From contig NZ_CP109150.1 in assembly GCF_035920365.1 (NCBI RefSeq), positions 1,364,001 through 1,428,000 on the forward strand: 64,000 nt of DNA, given 5' to 3'. The DNA comes from Micromonospora sp. NBC_01740 (GTDB lineage: Bacteria > Actinomycetota > Actinomycetes > Mycobacteriales > Micromonosporaceae). Made by a program: the position numbers and the translations under genes. Shown here one piece after another: positions 8,292 to 15,850 of this stretch; within the stretch, counting starts at the first letter, position 1; each line of letters starts with the position of its first letter. The notes under the pieces were generated by a model that saw only the letters and a program-made list of their open reading frames with translations, did not search any database and was not told the DNA's origin.

Positions 8292-9095
8292 ATGTCCCAG
8301 AGTTCCCCCATTCCCCGGCAGGAACACCGGTCCGACGGTGCCGCCGTCCTGGAGTGGGGCACCGCGCAGCCGGACAGGCCGGGGCGGTTCGGGCGTACGT
8401 TCTCCGGGCTGCGCCGGGACCCCCGGCTCCCCGTGCTGCTCGCGGCGCTCGGCGCGGTGGCCGCCCTCGCCTCGATGCTCGGCGAGTGGCAGGTGATGAC
8501 CATCCCCAACGGCGGCCCGCAGGGCAACACGCCGCTGCGGGTGCCGGGTGGGGTGTCCGACGTCGGCGGGTTCGGGGTGGGCTACCTGGTCGGGCTGTTC
8601 GCCCTGGTCTGCGCGGTGGTGCTCGCGCTGCGCGGCACTCCCGCGGTGCGTCCGAACGCCCGGCTCGCCGGGCTGGCCGTGGCCGGGGCGCTGCTGGGGC
8701 TGCTGGTCGCGGCCACCGCCTCGCTCGACGAGGCCGCCCAACGCGTCTTCTTCTACTCGACGGACGACGGGTTCCAGGTCGAGTACGGCCGGGGCCTGGT
8801 GACGGCGTTCCTGGCCTGTGCGCTCTTCGCGGCGGCGCTGAAGCTGGCCCCGGCCGGCACGGCCCGGCTCGCCGGGAAGGCCGACGGCGGGACCGAAGCG
8901 GGCGCCGGGACCGAGGCGGACGGCGGGAGCGGGGCCGACGGCGGGACCGGGGCGGACGGCGGAGCCGGGACGGAGCCGGTGGGCTGGCGCCGCCGCAGGT
9001 CGCGGGACCTCACGGACGACGGGCTGCCGCCCGCGCCGGCCGACCTCACCGTCGGGCCGGCCGCCCCCTTCGCCCGCCCCGAACTCCCGGACTGA
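8292..9095 (+). CDS. Membrane protein with four predicted helices
   Basis: A 267-residue protein of unknown function. Four hydrophobic helices can be seen: about residues 41-62, 90-110, 118-140 and 160-178. The cytosolic-looking C-terminus contains an Asp/Gly/Ala repeat built from units such as GADGG, then a basic WRRRRSRD stretch. The ATG at 8292 follows GGAAGGG by 7 bases; an ATG at 8254 is an in-frame alternative. I recognise no family. The low-complexity tail could be a flexible tether. Confidence 0.6.
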   Translation: MSQSSPIPRQEHRSDGAAVLEWGTAQPDRPGRFGRTFSGLRRDPRLPVLLAALGAVAALASMLGEWQVMTIPNGGPQGNTPLRVPGGVSDVGGFGVGYLVGLFALVCAVVLALRGTPAVRPNARLAGLAVAGALLGLLVAATASLDEAAQRVFFYSTDDGFQVEYGRGLVTAFLACALFAAALKLAPAGTARLAGKADGGTEAGAGTEADGGSGADGGTGADGGAGTEPVGWRRRRSRDLTDDGLPPAPADLTVGPAAPFARPELPD

Positions 9096-9207
9096 CCGGT
9101 ATCGGGGCCAGTTCGCCGACGACCAGAGTGACGAACGTCAGCCCGCCGGCTCGACGGGGACGACCTCGGCACCTCCCGTGCCCGATCGCCGGGGCTCCCG
9201 GCGTCCC

Positions 9208-9729
9208 TCAGGGGGCCACCCAGCGGACCTCGCCGTCCGCTCGCTCGTCGGTGGCCCGCAGGCCGAGCCGCTCGGCCACCCGGGCGGAGGCCCGGTGGTC
9301 GGGGTGCACGTGCGCGACCAGCGCCCGGATGTCGCGCTCCGCCAGCCAGCCGACCAGGCCGGCGGCGGCCTCGCCGGCGTAGCCGCGGCCCTGGTGCGGC
9401 GTCAGGACGACCCAGGCCAGCTCGGCGACCGGCCGGTCACCGTCGAGCCGCACGGTGGCCTGCACGGTGCCGACCGCGTCGCCGCTGTCCCGGTGCCGGA
9501 CGACCCAGTTGAGCCAGCCCTCCCGACCGTCCGGCGACCGCCCGGTTGTCTGCCGGCGGTACCGCTCCCGGAGCTGCTCCGGGGTGGCCGGGCTGCCCCC
9601 GATGTACTCGTGCAGGGCCGGGTCGTCCAGGAGGGGGGCGAGTTCCTCGGCGTGGTCGACGCGGAGCGGCTCCAGCAGCAGCCGCTCGGTGTCGACGGCC
9701 TCCGCCACCGGCCAGTCCCGCTCTCCCAC
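9208..9729 (-). CDS. GNAT family N-acetyltransferase
   Basis: A 173-residue acetyltransferase related to the RimJ/RimL branch. TERLLLEPLRVDHAEELAPL near the start and the acetyl-CoA loop LTPHQGRGYAGEAA near residue 105 define the fold; HPDHRASARVAERLGLR is the conserved C-terminal helix. The substrate cannot be read from sequence. The GTG at 9729 is chosen because TAGGGT lies 7 bases upstream, a leaderless pattern repeated through the window. The roughly 44 codons open before it are low-complexity and unlike the family. Confidence 0.85.
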   Translation of the reverse strand: MGERDWPVAEAVDTERLLLEPLRVDHAEELAPLLDDPALHEYIGGSPATPEQLRERYRRQTTGRSPDGREGWLNWVVRHRDSGDAVGTVQATVRLDGDRPVAELAWVVLTPHQGRGYAGEAAAGLVGWLAERDIRALVAHVHPDHRASARVAERLGLRATDERADGEVRWVAP

Positions 9730-9924
9730 CCGTCCCACCCTACGGCCCGCGGCAGGGCCCCGGAGGGGGACACCGGCGGGCCGTCGACCGTTGGCACGGC
9801 ATTCGCCGCAACGCCATGGTGGGGGCCCGTTGCGCGAGGTACGTTTGCTGCCCGCCGTCACTCAGGGTCGAGGCACCGAGGACCGAGACGGCTGGCTGCG
9901 ACGGCGGCGGGCGAAGGAGGAACG

Positions 9925-10746
9925 ATGACCCGCCCGGGCCTGCCCAAGCTGATCGCCACGGATCTCGACGGGACGCTCGTCCGCAGCGACGACACCGTCT
10001 CGGCGTACACGCACGCGGTGCTCGACCGGGTGCGGGCCGCCGGTATCCCGGTGGTCGGCGCTACCGGTCGCGGGCCCCGGCTGGCCGGAATGACCCGCAA
10101 CGACATCCGGGCCGCGGACTTCCTGGTGATGGCTGGCGGCGGCCGGGTCGTCGACCAGAGCGACCCGGCCGGGCCGGTGGTGCTGCGCGACGAGCGCCTC
10201 TCCGCCGAGGTGCTGACCGCGCTGCTGGCCGACCTGGAGGCGGCCGTCGGGCCGCTGACCGTGATGGTCGAGGCGTCGGACGAGCACGGCGCCCCGCTCT
10301 GGGGCGACTACCACCCGAGCTGGCCCTACCAGCACGAGTTCGAGGCGCGCAGTCGCGCCGAGTGCCTCTCGTGCGACGTGATCAAGGCGTTCGTCCGGAC
10401 CGCCGACCACCACGTCGACGAACTGCTCGCGGTCGCCCGGCGGATCGTCGCGCCGGAGGTCGCCACGCTCACCCAGGCGGGGCTGGGCTTCGTCGAGATC
10501 TGCCCGCCGGGGGTCGACAAGTCCACCGGGCTGACCGTGGTGGCGCAGCGCCTCGGCGTCGACCCGGCCGACGTCCTGGTCTTCGGCGACATGCCCAACG
10601 ACCTGCCGATGTTCGAGTGGGCCGGCTGGGCCCGGGTCGCGGTCTCCAACGCCCACCCGATGGTCCGCGCCGCCGCGGACGAGGTGACCCTGCGCAACGA
10701 CGACGACGGGGTGGCGGTGTACCTCGATCGGCTACTGTCCCGCTGA
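9925..10746 (+). CDS. HAD-superfamily (Cof-type) phosphatase 1
   Basis: A 273-residue haloacid dehalogenase-like hydrolase of the Cof/IIB class, probably dephosphorylating small sugar or cofactor phosphates. DLDGT (residues 13-17) supplies the nucleophilic Asp. GDMPNDLPMFEW near residue 218 is the Mg-binding motif. The cap domain lies between. The ATG at 9925 has an AAGGAGG site 5 bases upstream. The stop overlaps the start of the next, paralogous HAD gene (TGATG), so the two are translationally coupled. Confidence 0.9.
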   Translation: MTRPGLPKLIATDLDGTLVRSDDTVSAYTHAVLDRVRAAGIPVVGATGRGPRLAGMTRNDIRAADFLVMAGGGRVVDQSDPAGPVVLRDERLSAEVLTALLADLEAAVGPLTVMVEASDEHGAPLWGDYHPSWPYQHEFEARSRAECLSCDVIKAFVRTADHHVDELLAVARRIVAPEVATLTQAGLGFVEICPPGVDKSTGLTVVAQRLGVDPADVLVFGDMPNDLPMFEWAGWARVAVSNAHPMVRAAADEVTLRNDDDGVAVYLDRLLSR

Positions 10747-11558
10747 TGGGAGAGGCACCACGGCTGATCGCCACCGACATCGACGGCACCCTGCTCCGGG
10801 ACGACCGCACGCTCAGCCCGCACACCGCCGACGTGCTGGTCCGGCTGTCCGCGCGGGGCACGCCCGTCGTGCTGGTCACCGGCCGCCCCATCCGCTGGCT
10901 GAAGATGGTGTACGAGCAGCTCGCCGAGCCGCTGCCGGCGATCTGCGCCAACGGCGCGGTGGTCTACGACCCGGTCGCCGACGAGGTGCAGCGGGCCGAC
11001 CCGCTCGCCCCGGAACTGCTCGCCGAGGTGGCCCGGCGGCTGCGCGCCGAGGTGCCGGAGATCAGCTTCGCGGTGGAGATCGTCGACAGCCGGCAGATGC
11101 GGCACGAGGCGCACTACCCGCTGCGCTGGGACGCCGACCACGACGCGATCCGGGCGGTCGAGACCCCCGAGGAGCTGCTGGCGGCACCGGCGGTGAAGCT
11201 GTTGGCCCGGTCCGCCGAGCAGGACCCGGACGCGTTCGTCGCGCTGGTGGCCGCGGCCCTCGAAGGGCTGGCCGAGGCGACCCACTCGTCGTACTCGGGG
11301 CTGGTGGAGATCTCCGCCGCCGGCGTGACCAAGGCGGCCGGGCTGGCGTGGTACTGCGCGCGGCTCGGCATCGACGCCCGGGACGTGCTCGCCTTCGGCG
11401 ACATGCCGAACGACGTGCCGATGCTGACCTGGGCCGGGCGGGGAGTGGCGGTGGCGAACGCGCACCGCGCCGTCCTGGAGATCGCCGACGAGGTCACGGC
11501 GGCGAACTCGGCGGACGGCGTGGCGGCGTACCTGGAGAAGGTCTTCGGGGTGGGGTGA
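10746..11558 (+). CDS. HAD-superfamily (Cof-type) phosphatase 2
   Basis: A 270-residue paralogue of the preceding gene, sharing its layout: DIDGT at residues 11-15, TGRPIRWLK near 43 and GDMPNDVPML near 219. Its ATG overlaps the stop of the first copy by one base, so the pair arose by tandem duplication and is cotranscribed. Keeping two copies with different cap sequences (residues 85-190) suggests different substrates. A 12-bp-stem hairpin begins directly after the stop. Confidence 0.9.
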   Translation: MGEAPRLIATDIDGTLLRDDRTLSPHTADVLVRLSARGTPVVLVTGRPIRWLKMVYEQLAEPLPAICANGAVVYDPVADEVQRADPLAPELLAEVARRLRAEVPEISFAVEIVDSRQMRHEAHYPLRWDADHDAIRAVETPEELLAAPAVKLLARSAEQDPDAFVALVAAALEGLAEATHSSYSGLVEISAAGVTKAAGLAWYCARLGIDARDVLAFGDMPNDVPMLTWAGRGVAVANAHRAVLEIADEVTAANSADGVAAYLEKVFGVG

Positions 11559-11587
11559 GCGGCCGGCCGGCGTCCCCGGCCGGCCGC
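11559..11587. terminator. GC hairpin between convergent genes
   Basis: GCGGCCGGCCGG and its exact complement CCGGCCGGCCGC form a 12-bp stem with a 5-base loop. It begins on the base after the HAD stop codon and ends 4 bases before the bpa stop on the other strand, so it serves both. Confidence 0.8.
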
Positions 11588-11591
11588 GCGG

Positions 11592-12191
11592 TCAGAGGTA
11601 CTGGCCGGTGCTGTGCCCCTCGCCGCCCTGCGGCGGCTGGCCCATCCCCGGCATGCCCGGCAGCATTCCGGCACCGGGGCCGCTGGGCAGCGCCTGCCGG
11701 CCGGAGCGCATCTGCTCCAGCTGCACCCGGGCGGCCATCTGCTGGGCGACCAGGGCCGCCTGGATGCCGTGGAACAGGCCCTCCAGCCAGCCGACGAGCT
11801 GGGCGTGCGCGATGCGCAGCTCGCCCTCGCTGGGCGCCTTCTCCTCGGTGAAGGGCAGCGAGATGCGTTCCAGCTCCTCGCGCAGCTCGGGGGCGAGCCC
11901 CTCCTTCAGCTCGACGATCGACCGCTGGTGGATCTCCCGCATCCGGTGCCGGCTGGCGTCGTCGAGCGGGGCGGCCTTGACCTCCTCGAGCAGCTGCTTG
12001 ATCATGCTGCCGATCCGCATCACCTTGGCCGGCTGCTCGACCAGTCGGGTCGGGTCCTCGCCGTGTGCCTCGTCGGTCTGCACGGTGCCGACGGGCCGCC
12101 CGTCCGGGCCGACCACCACCACCGTTCCGGAGTGACCGGTGCCATCCTGGCCCGGCTCGTCGTTCTGTCCAGCGGAGTGCGCTTCGGTCAT
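11592..12191 (-). CDS. bpa: Bacterial proteasome activator
   Basis: An ATP-independent ring activator that docks on the 20S proteasome and feeds it unfolded proteins, as described for Mycobacterium tuberculosis Bpa/PafE (Rv3780). The 199-residue protein has the family core of helices (KVMRIGSMIKQLLEEVKAAP, HRMREIHQRSIVELKEGL). It ends in GQYL, the C-terminal tail that inserts into the proteasome alpha ring. A Gly/Pro/Met-rich linker precedes the tail. The start at 12191 is likely; an in-frame ATG at 12200 is possible. No proteasome gene is in the window. Confidence 0.93.
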   Translation of the reverse strand: MTEAHSAGQNDEPGQDGTGHSGTVVVVGPDGRPVGTVQTDEAHGEDPTRLVEQPAKVMRIGSMIKQLLEEVKAAPLDDASRHRMREIHQRSIVELKEGLAPELREELERISLPFTEEKAPSEGELRIAHAQLVGWLEGLFHGIQAALVAQQMAARVQLEQMRSGRQALPSGPGAGMLPGMPGMGQPPQGGEGHSTGQYL

Positions 12192-12282
12192 GGGACCCAT
12201 CTTTACCCAGCCGCGAGCGCCCATGCGCCCGGGGACCGATCCCGGCGGCGGATCCGCGCGTGATCCGCGCTACGGTCGCGCC

Positions 12283-13080
12283 ATGCCCGCCGACCCCCGC
12301 GACGTGCTCAGCCGCCCCGCTCCGGCCCCCGACGTCACCGTCTCCTACGGCGACCACCCGGACCAGCTCGCCGACCTGCGCGTCCCCGCCGGGTCGGGCC
12401 CGGCCCGGCAGCTGGTCGTGGTGGTGCACGGCGGCTTCTGGCGGGCCGGGTACGACCGGCGGCACACCGACCCGCTGGCCGCCGCGCTGGCCGAGCTGGG
12501 CCACCCGGTGGCGCAGGTGGAGTACCGCCGGACGGGACAGCCGGGTGGCGGCTGGCCCGCGACGCTGACCGACGTGCTGGCCGGCGTGACGGAGCTGCCC
12601 CGGCTCGCGGCCGAGGCGCTGCCCGGCCGGGTCGCCGCCGGGCCGCCGCTGCTGGTGGGCCACTCGGCGGGGGGACACCTGGCGCTGTACCTGGCGGCGA
12701 CCGCCCCGGACGCCGTCGGCGGCGTGCTGGCGCTGGCCCCGGTGTCGAACCTCGCGGAGGCGTACCGGCTGGATCTGGACGAGGGGGCGGTGGCCGCGCT
12801 GCTGGGCGGCGGCCCGGCGGACCACCCCGAGCGGTACGCCGCAGCGGATCCACGTTCATTGGTGCCCATCCCGACACGGACAGTAGTTGCGCATGGCTCA
12901 CTCGATGAGCACGTCCCGGTCGGGATGAGTCGGGAGTTCGTCGCCGCCGGCCGGGCGGCGGGCGGCGACGTTCACCTCGTTGAGCTGCCGGAATGCGAGC
13001 ATTTCGGGCTCATCGATCCGGAGTCCGCCGCGTGGCCAGAGATCACGGCTGCTTTCCGATCGCTGCGGAAAGATCGCTAA
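12283..13080 (+). CDS. Alpha/beta hydrolase, kynurenine formamidase-like
   Basis: A 265-residue alpha/beta hydrolase. HGGFW (49-53) is the oxyanion-hole motif typical of kynurenine formamidases and related esterases. GHSAGGH near residue 127 carries the nucleophilic Ser, and ECEHFGLIDP near the C-terminus the catalytic His. Tryptophan-degradation partners are absent, so the substrate is uncertain. TACGGT lies 6 bases before the ATG (leaderless). The gene diverges from bpa. Confidence 0.85.
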   Translation: MPADPRDVLSRPAPAPDVTVSYGDHPDQLADLRVPAGSGPARQLVVVVHGGFWRAGYDRRHTDPLAAALAELGHPVAQVEYRRTGQPGGGWPATLTDVLAGVTELPRLAAEALPGRVAAGPPLLVGHSAGGHLALYLAATAPDAVGGVLALAPVSNLAEAYRLDLDEGAVAALLGGGPADHPERYAAADPRSLVPIPTRTVVAHGSLDEHVPVGMSREFVAAGRAAGGDVHLVELPECEHFGLIDPESAAWPEITAAFRSLRKDR

Positions 13081-13083
13081 GCA

Positions 13084-13112
13084 TTGACGCAGCGTCGCTG
13101 ACCGGGTAGAAC
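13084..13112 (+). promoter_or_regulatory. Sigma70-type promoter for the substrate-binding protein
   Basis: TTGACG (13084-13089) and TAGAAC (13107-13112) are separated by 17 bases, the ideal spacing. This is the clearest housekeeping promoter in the window. It leaves a leader of about 40 bases containing the GGAAGGA ribosome site for the gene starting at 13160. Confidence 0.65.
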
Positions 13113-13159
13113 GCCGAGGGGGCGTGATCCGCCCTGCAACGCTCCCCGGAAGGAACTCG

Positions 13160-14356
13160 GTGTCCCAGATGAACCGCAGGCGGGCCCTCCAACTGCTGGC
13201 CGCTCTCGGTACGGCCGGACTGGTCGCCGGGTGCGGCACCGACGACGCCGACGGCGAAGCGGCGGGCACGGGAAGCCCGATCAAGATCGGCCTCGTGGCG
13301 CCGACCAGCGGCGGCTTCAAGGCGATCGGCGACGAGGTCACCAACGGCTTCCAGCTCTTCCTCGATCTCAACGACAAGCTGCTGGGCGGGCACCCCACCA
13401 CCCTGCTCACCGCCGACGAGGGCGAGAGCGTCAAGACCGGCAAGGCCGCCGTCGAGGGGCTGCTGAAGCAGGGCGTGCTCGCCCTCACCGGCGTGGTCGA
13501 CGCGAACGTCATGTCCGGCATCCGGGACACGGTCGAACAGGCCCGGGTGCCCCTGATCGGTTCCAACGCCTCGCCGTCCAGCCTCCAGAGCGTCGTCTAC
13601 ATCTGGCGGACGTCGTACGTGCTCGACGAGGCCGGCCGGGCGCTGGGCCGCTACCTGCGCGAACAGCTGGAGCCGTCGGCGCGGTTGGCGATCATCGCGC
13701 CGGACAGCGTCGGCAGCCAGGACGTGGTGCGGGGCTTCCGGCAGGAGTTCGGCGAGTCCGACCCCCGGATCAAGGACGCGGTGGTCTCGACGGAGGTCTT
13801 CACCAACCCGTCGAAGTCCGCGTACCGGGCCGACATCCGCAAGGCGCTGGGCCGGAACCCGACGGCGGTGTTCTGCTTCTTCGCCGGGCCGGCCGCCGTC
13901 GAGTTCATCAAGCAGTTGCGCATCGAGGGGTTCACCGGCAAGGTCTACGCCCCCGGCTTCCTGACCGAGGGCGCCGTGCTGAGCAGCGTCAAGGCCGAGG
14001 ACGCGCTGGGCATCCAGACGGCGCTGAACTACTCGTCCGACCTGAACAACACGGCCAACCGCCGGTTCGCCTCGGCGTACCGCAAGAAGCACGGCACCTC
14101 GCCGACCACCTACGCGATGGCCTCGTACGACGCCGCGCAGGTGCTCGACCAGGCGATCCGGATCGCCGGCGGGTCACCCACCCCGCAGCAGGTCAACCTG
14201 GCCCTCGGCAAGATCGGCCAGATCGACAGTCCGCGCGGGCTGTGGCAGTTCAACCAGCCCCGTACGCCGCAGCAGCGGTGGTACCTGCGCGAGGTCCAGC
14301 TCGACGGCCAGGTGCTGTCCAACGTCCTGGTGACCGAGCTGGCCACGCTCGGCTGA
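13160..14356 (+). CDS. ABC-type substrate-binding lipoprotein (amino-acid/amide type)
   Basis: A 398-residue periplasmic-binding-protein-like lipoprotein of the Leu/Ile/Val (LivJ) type I fold. NRRRALQLLAALGTAGLVAGC is a lipoprotein signal with the lipobox Cys at residue 25; the RRR may allow Tat export. After a short linker, IKIGLVAPTSGGFKAIGDEV starts the binding fold, and TYAMASYDAAQVL lies near residue 320. No permease or ATPase gene is adjacent, so it is an orphan that either shares a transporter or acts as a sensor. The GTG at 13160 fits the GGAAGGA site; an ATG three codons on is possible. Confidence 0.9.
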   Translation: MSQMNRRRALQLLAALGTAGLVAGCGTDDADGEAAGTGSPIKIGLVAPTSGGFKAIGDEVTNGFQLFLDLNDKLLGGHPTTLLTADEGESVKTGKAAVEGLLKQGVLALTGVVDANVMSGIRDTVEQARVPLIGSNASPSSLQSVVYIWRTSYVLDEAGRALGRYLREQLEPSARLAIIAPDSVGSQDVVRGFRQEFGESDPRIKDAVVSTEVFTNPSKSAYRADIRKALGRNPTAVFCFFAGPAAVEFIKQLRIEGFTGKVYAPGFLTEGAVLSSVKAEDALGIQTALNYSSDLNNTANRRFASAYRKKHGTSPTTYAMASYDAAQVLDQAIRIAGGSPTPQQVNLALGKIGQIDSPRGLWQFNQPRTPQQRWYLREVQLDGQVLSNVLVTELATLG

Positions 14357-14365
14357 ACCACCACC

Positions 14366-14402
14366 CCGCCCCACCCCCACGCGTCCGGTGGCGGTGGGGC
14401 GG
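14366..14402. terminator. Hairpin between convergent genes
   Basis: CCGCCCCACC (14366-14375) pairs perfectly with GGTGGGGCGG (14393-14402) across a 17-base loop. It lies within the 58 bases separating the converging substrate-binding protein and dimethylargininase-like genes. Confidence 0.55.
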
Positions 14403-14414
14403 CGGAGCGGCAGG

Positions 14415-15239
14415 TCAGTGGCGGAGTTCGGCGATGCAGCACTTCACGCTGCCGCCGCCCTTCTTCAGCTCGGCCAGCTCGACCGGGACCGGGTGGTAGC
14501 CGGCCGCCTTCAGCTTCCCGGCCAGGCGGGTCGCCTCGCTGTTCAGCACGACGTTGAGCCCGTCGCTGACCAGGTTGAGGCCGAAGGCCAGGGCGTCCTC
14601 GGCGTCGGCGACCACCGCGTCGGGGAAGAGCTGCGTGAGCACCCGCTGGCTGGCGGCGGAGAAGGCGCCCGGGTAATAGACGACGTTCTCGTCGTCGATC
14701 GAGGCGAGCGCGACGTCCAGGTGGTAGAAGCGCGGGTCGACCAGGCGCAGCGACACCACGGGCCGGCCGAGCGCCTCCTGCGCCTCGGCGTGCGCCGGCA
14801 GCTCGGTGCGGAAGCCGTGCCCGGCGAGGATCAGCCCGCCGTGTGCCTCCGGCAGGTACGCGAAGTCGCCCTCGCCCTCGTTGGTCTCGATCGGCGCGAT
14901 GAACCGCCAGCCCTGCGACTCGTAGAACGCCCGGTGCGCGGCGGCCTCGGCGGCCCGCTGCTCGTGCTTGAACTGCGCGCCGTAGACCGTGCCGTCGACC
15001 ACGAACGCCCCGTTGGCCGCGTAGACCATGTCGGGCAGGCCCCGCTCGGGAGTCAGCAGGTGCACCTCGTGGCCGAGACCGACCAGGCTCTCCCGCAGCC
15101 GGTCCCACTGCTTGACCGCAAGCTGCGAGTCGACCGGGGTGGTCACGTCCATCCACGGATTGATCGCGTACTCGACCGCGAAGTGCTCGGGCGAGCACAT
15201 GAGATATGTCCGCTTTCGCGCGACTCGCTGCTGGTTCAC
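14415..15239 (-). CDS. Dimethylargininase-like hydrolase (guanidino-group superfamily)
   Basis: A 274-residue member of the amidinotransferase/deiminase superfamily, closest by eye to bacterial N-omega-dimethylarginine dimethylaminohydrolases. Motifs are TYLMCSPEHFAVEYAINPWM near the start, EGEGDFAYLP in the middle, FYHLDVALA (catalytic His) and GGGSVKCCIAEL at the end, with the nucleophilic Cys. It probably releases citrulline from a guanidino compound; arginine itself is a possible substrate. The GTG at 15239 has TACCCT 8 bases upstream; an in-frame GTG at 15281 is the alternative. It is divergent from an Lrp-type regulator, which likely controls it. Confidence 0.85.
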   Translation of the reverse strand: MNQQRVARKRTYLMCSPEHFAVEYAINPWMDVTTPVDSQLAVKQWDRLRESLVGLGHEVHLLTPERGLPDMVYAANGAFVVDGTVYGAQFKHEQRAAEAAAHRAFYESQGWRFIAPIETNEGEGDFAYLPEAHGGLILAGHGFRTELPAHAEAQEALGRPVVSLRLVDPRFYHLDVALASIDDENVVYYPGAFSAASQRVLTQLFPDAVVADAEDALAFGLNLVSDGLNVVLNSEATRLAGKLKAAGYHPVPVELAELKKGGGSVKCCIAELRH

Positions 15240-15307
15240 GATGACCAAGGGTAGGTACCCTCGAACTTTGGTAACAGCCACAACCGTTGCTTCCCAGAGG
15301 CGGAACG
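15240..15307. promoter_or_regulatory. Shared control region of the Lrp regulator and dimethylargininase-like gene
   Basis: These 68 bases hold both divergent promoters. GGTACC and GGTAAC occur 10 bases apart and could be half-sites for the Lrp-type regulator, but the match is loose. The -10 element TACCCT for the leftward gene lies within it. The exact operator cannot be fixed by eye. Confidence 0.35.
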
Positions 15308-15766
15308 TTGCAGATAGATGACGTGGACCAGCGGATCATTGCGTTGCTCGTCGCGGACGCCCGCGCCTCGTACGCCGACATCGGTCAGCGGGTGTCGCTC
15401 TCCGCTCCGGCGGTCAAACGGCGGGTGGACCGGCTGCGGGCGGCCGGCGTGATCCGGGGCTTCACCGCCGTCGTCGACCCCGCCGCCGTCGGCTGGACCA
15501 CCGAGGCGTTCGTCGAGCTGTTCTGCGCCGGCCGGACCACCCCGGCCCAGATCGGGGTCGCCACCCGCCGGCACCCCGAGGTGGTCGGCGCGTACACCGT
15601 CTCGGGCGAGGCCGACGCGCTCGTACACCTGCGGGCCGCCGACATCGGGCACCTGGAGGCGGCGCTGGAACGGCTGCGGGCCGAGTCCTTCGTGACCTCG
15701 ACCCGGAGCACCATCGTGCTCTCCCGGCTCGTGGACTCCCCCGGCGTCGGCCCCTCGCCCCGCTGA
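15308..15766 (+). CDS. Lrp/AsnC family transcriptional regulator
   Basis: A 152-residue regulator with an N-terminal winged helix (DVDQRIIALLVADARASYAD, then SAPAVKRRVDRLRAAGVI near residue 34). A RAM/AsnC ligand-binding domain follows, with VGAYTVSGEADALVHLRAAD near residue 95. Such proteins sense amino acids and usually control the divergent gene, here a dimethylargininase-like enzyme, so arginine or a relative is a fair guess at the ligand. The TTG at 15308 has an AGAGGCGG site upstream and gives the expected short N-terminus; an in-frame TTG at 15287 is less likely. Confidence 0.9.
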   Translation: MQIDDVDQRIIALLVADARASYADIGQRVSLSAPAVKRRVDRLRAAGVIRGFTAVVDPAAVGWTTEAFVELFCAGRTTPAQIGVATRRHPEVVGAYTVSGEADALVHLRAADIGHLEAALERLRAESFVTSTRSTIVLSRLVDSPGVGPSPR

Positions 15767-15850
15767 CCGGGGCGGGCCCGGCGGGAAACGCGGCGCGGAA
15801 GGTCGGCGGAGGGCCGGAACCACCCGCCGGCCGGGCGCGTCGAACCGGCC

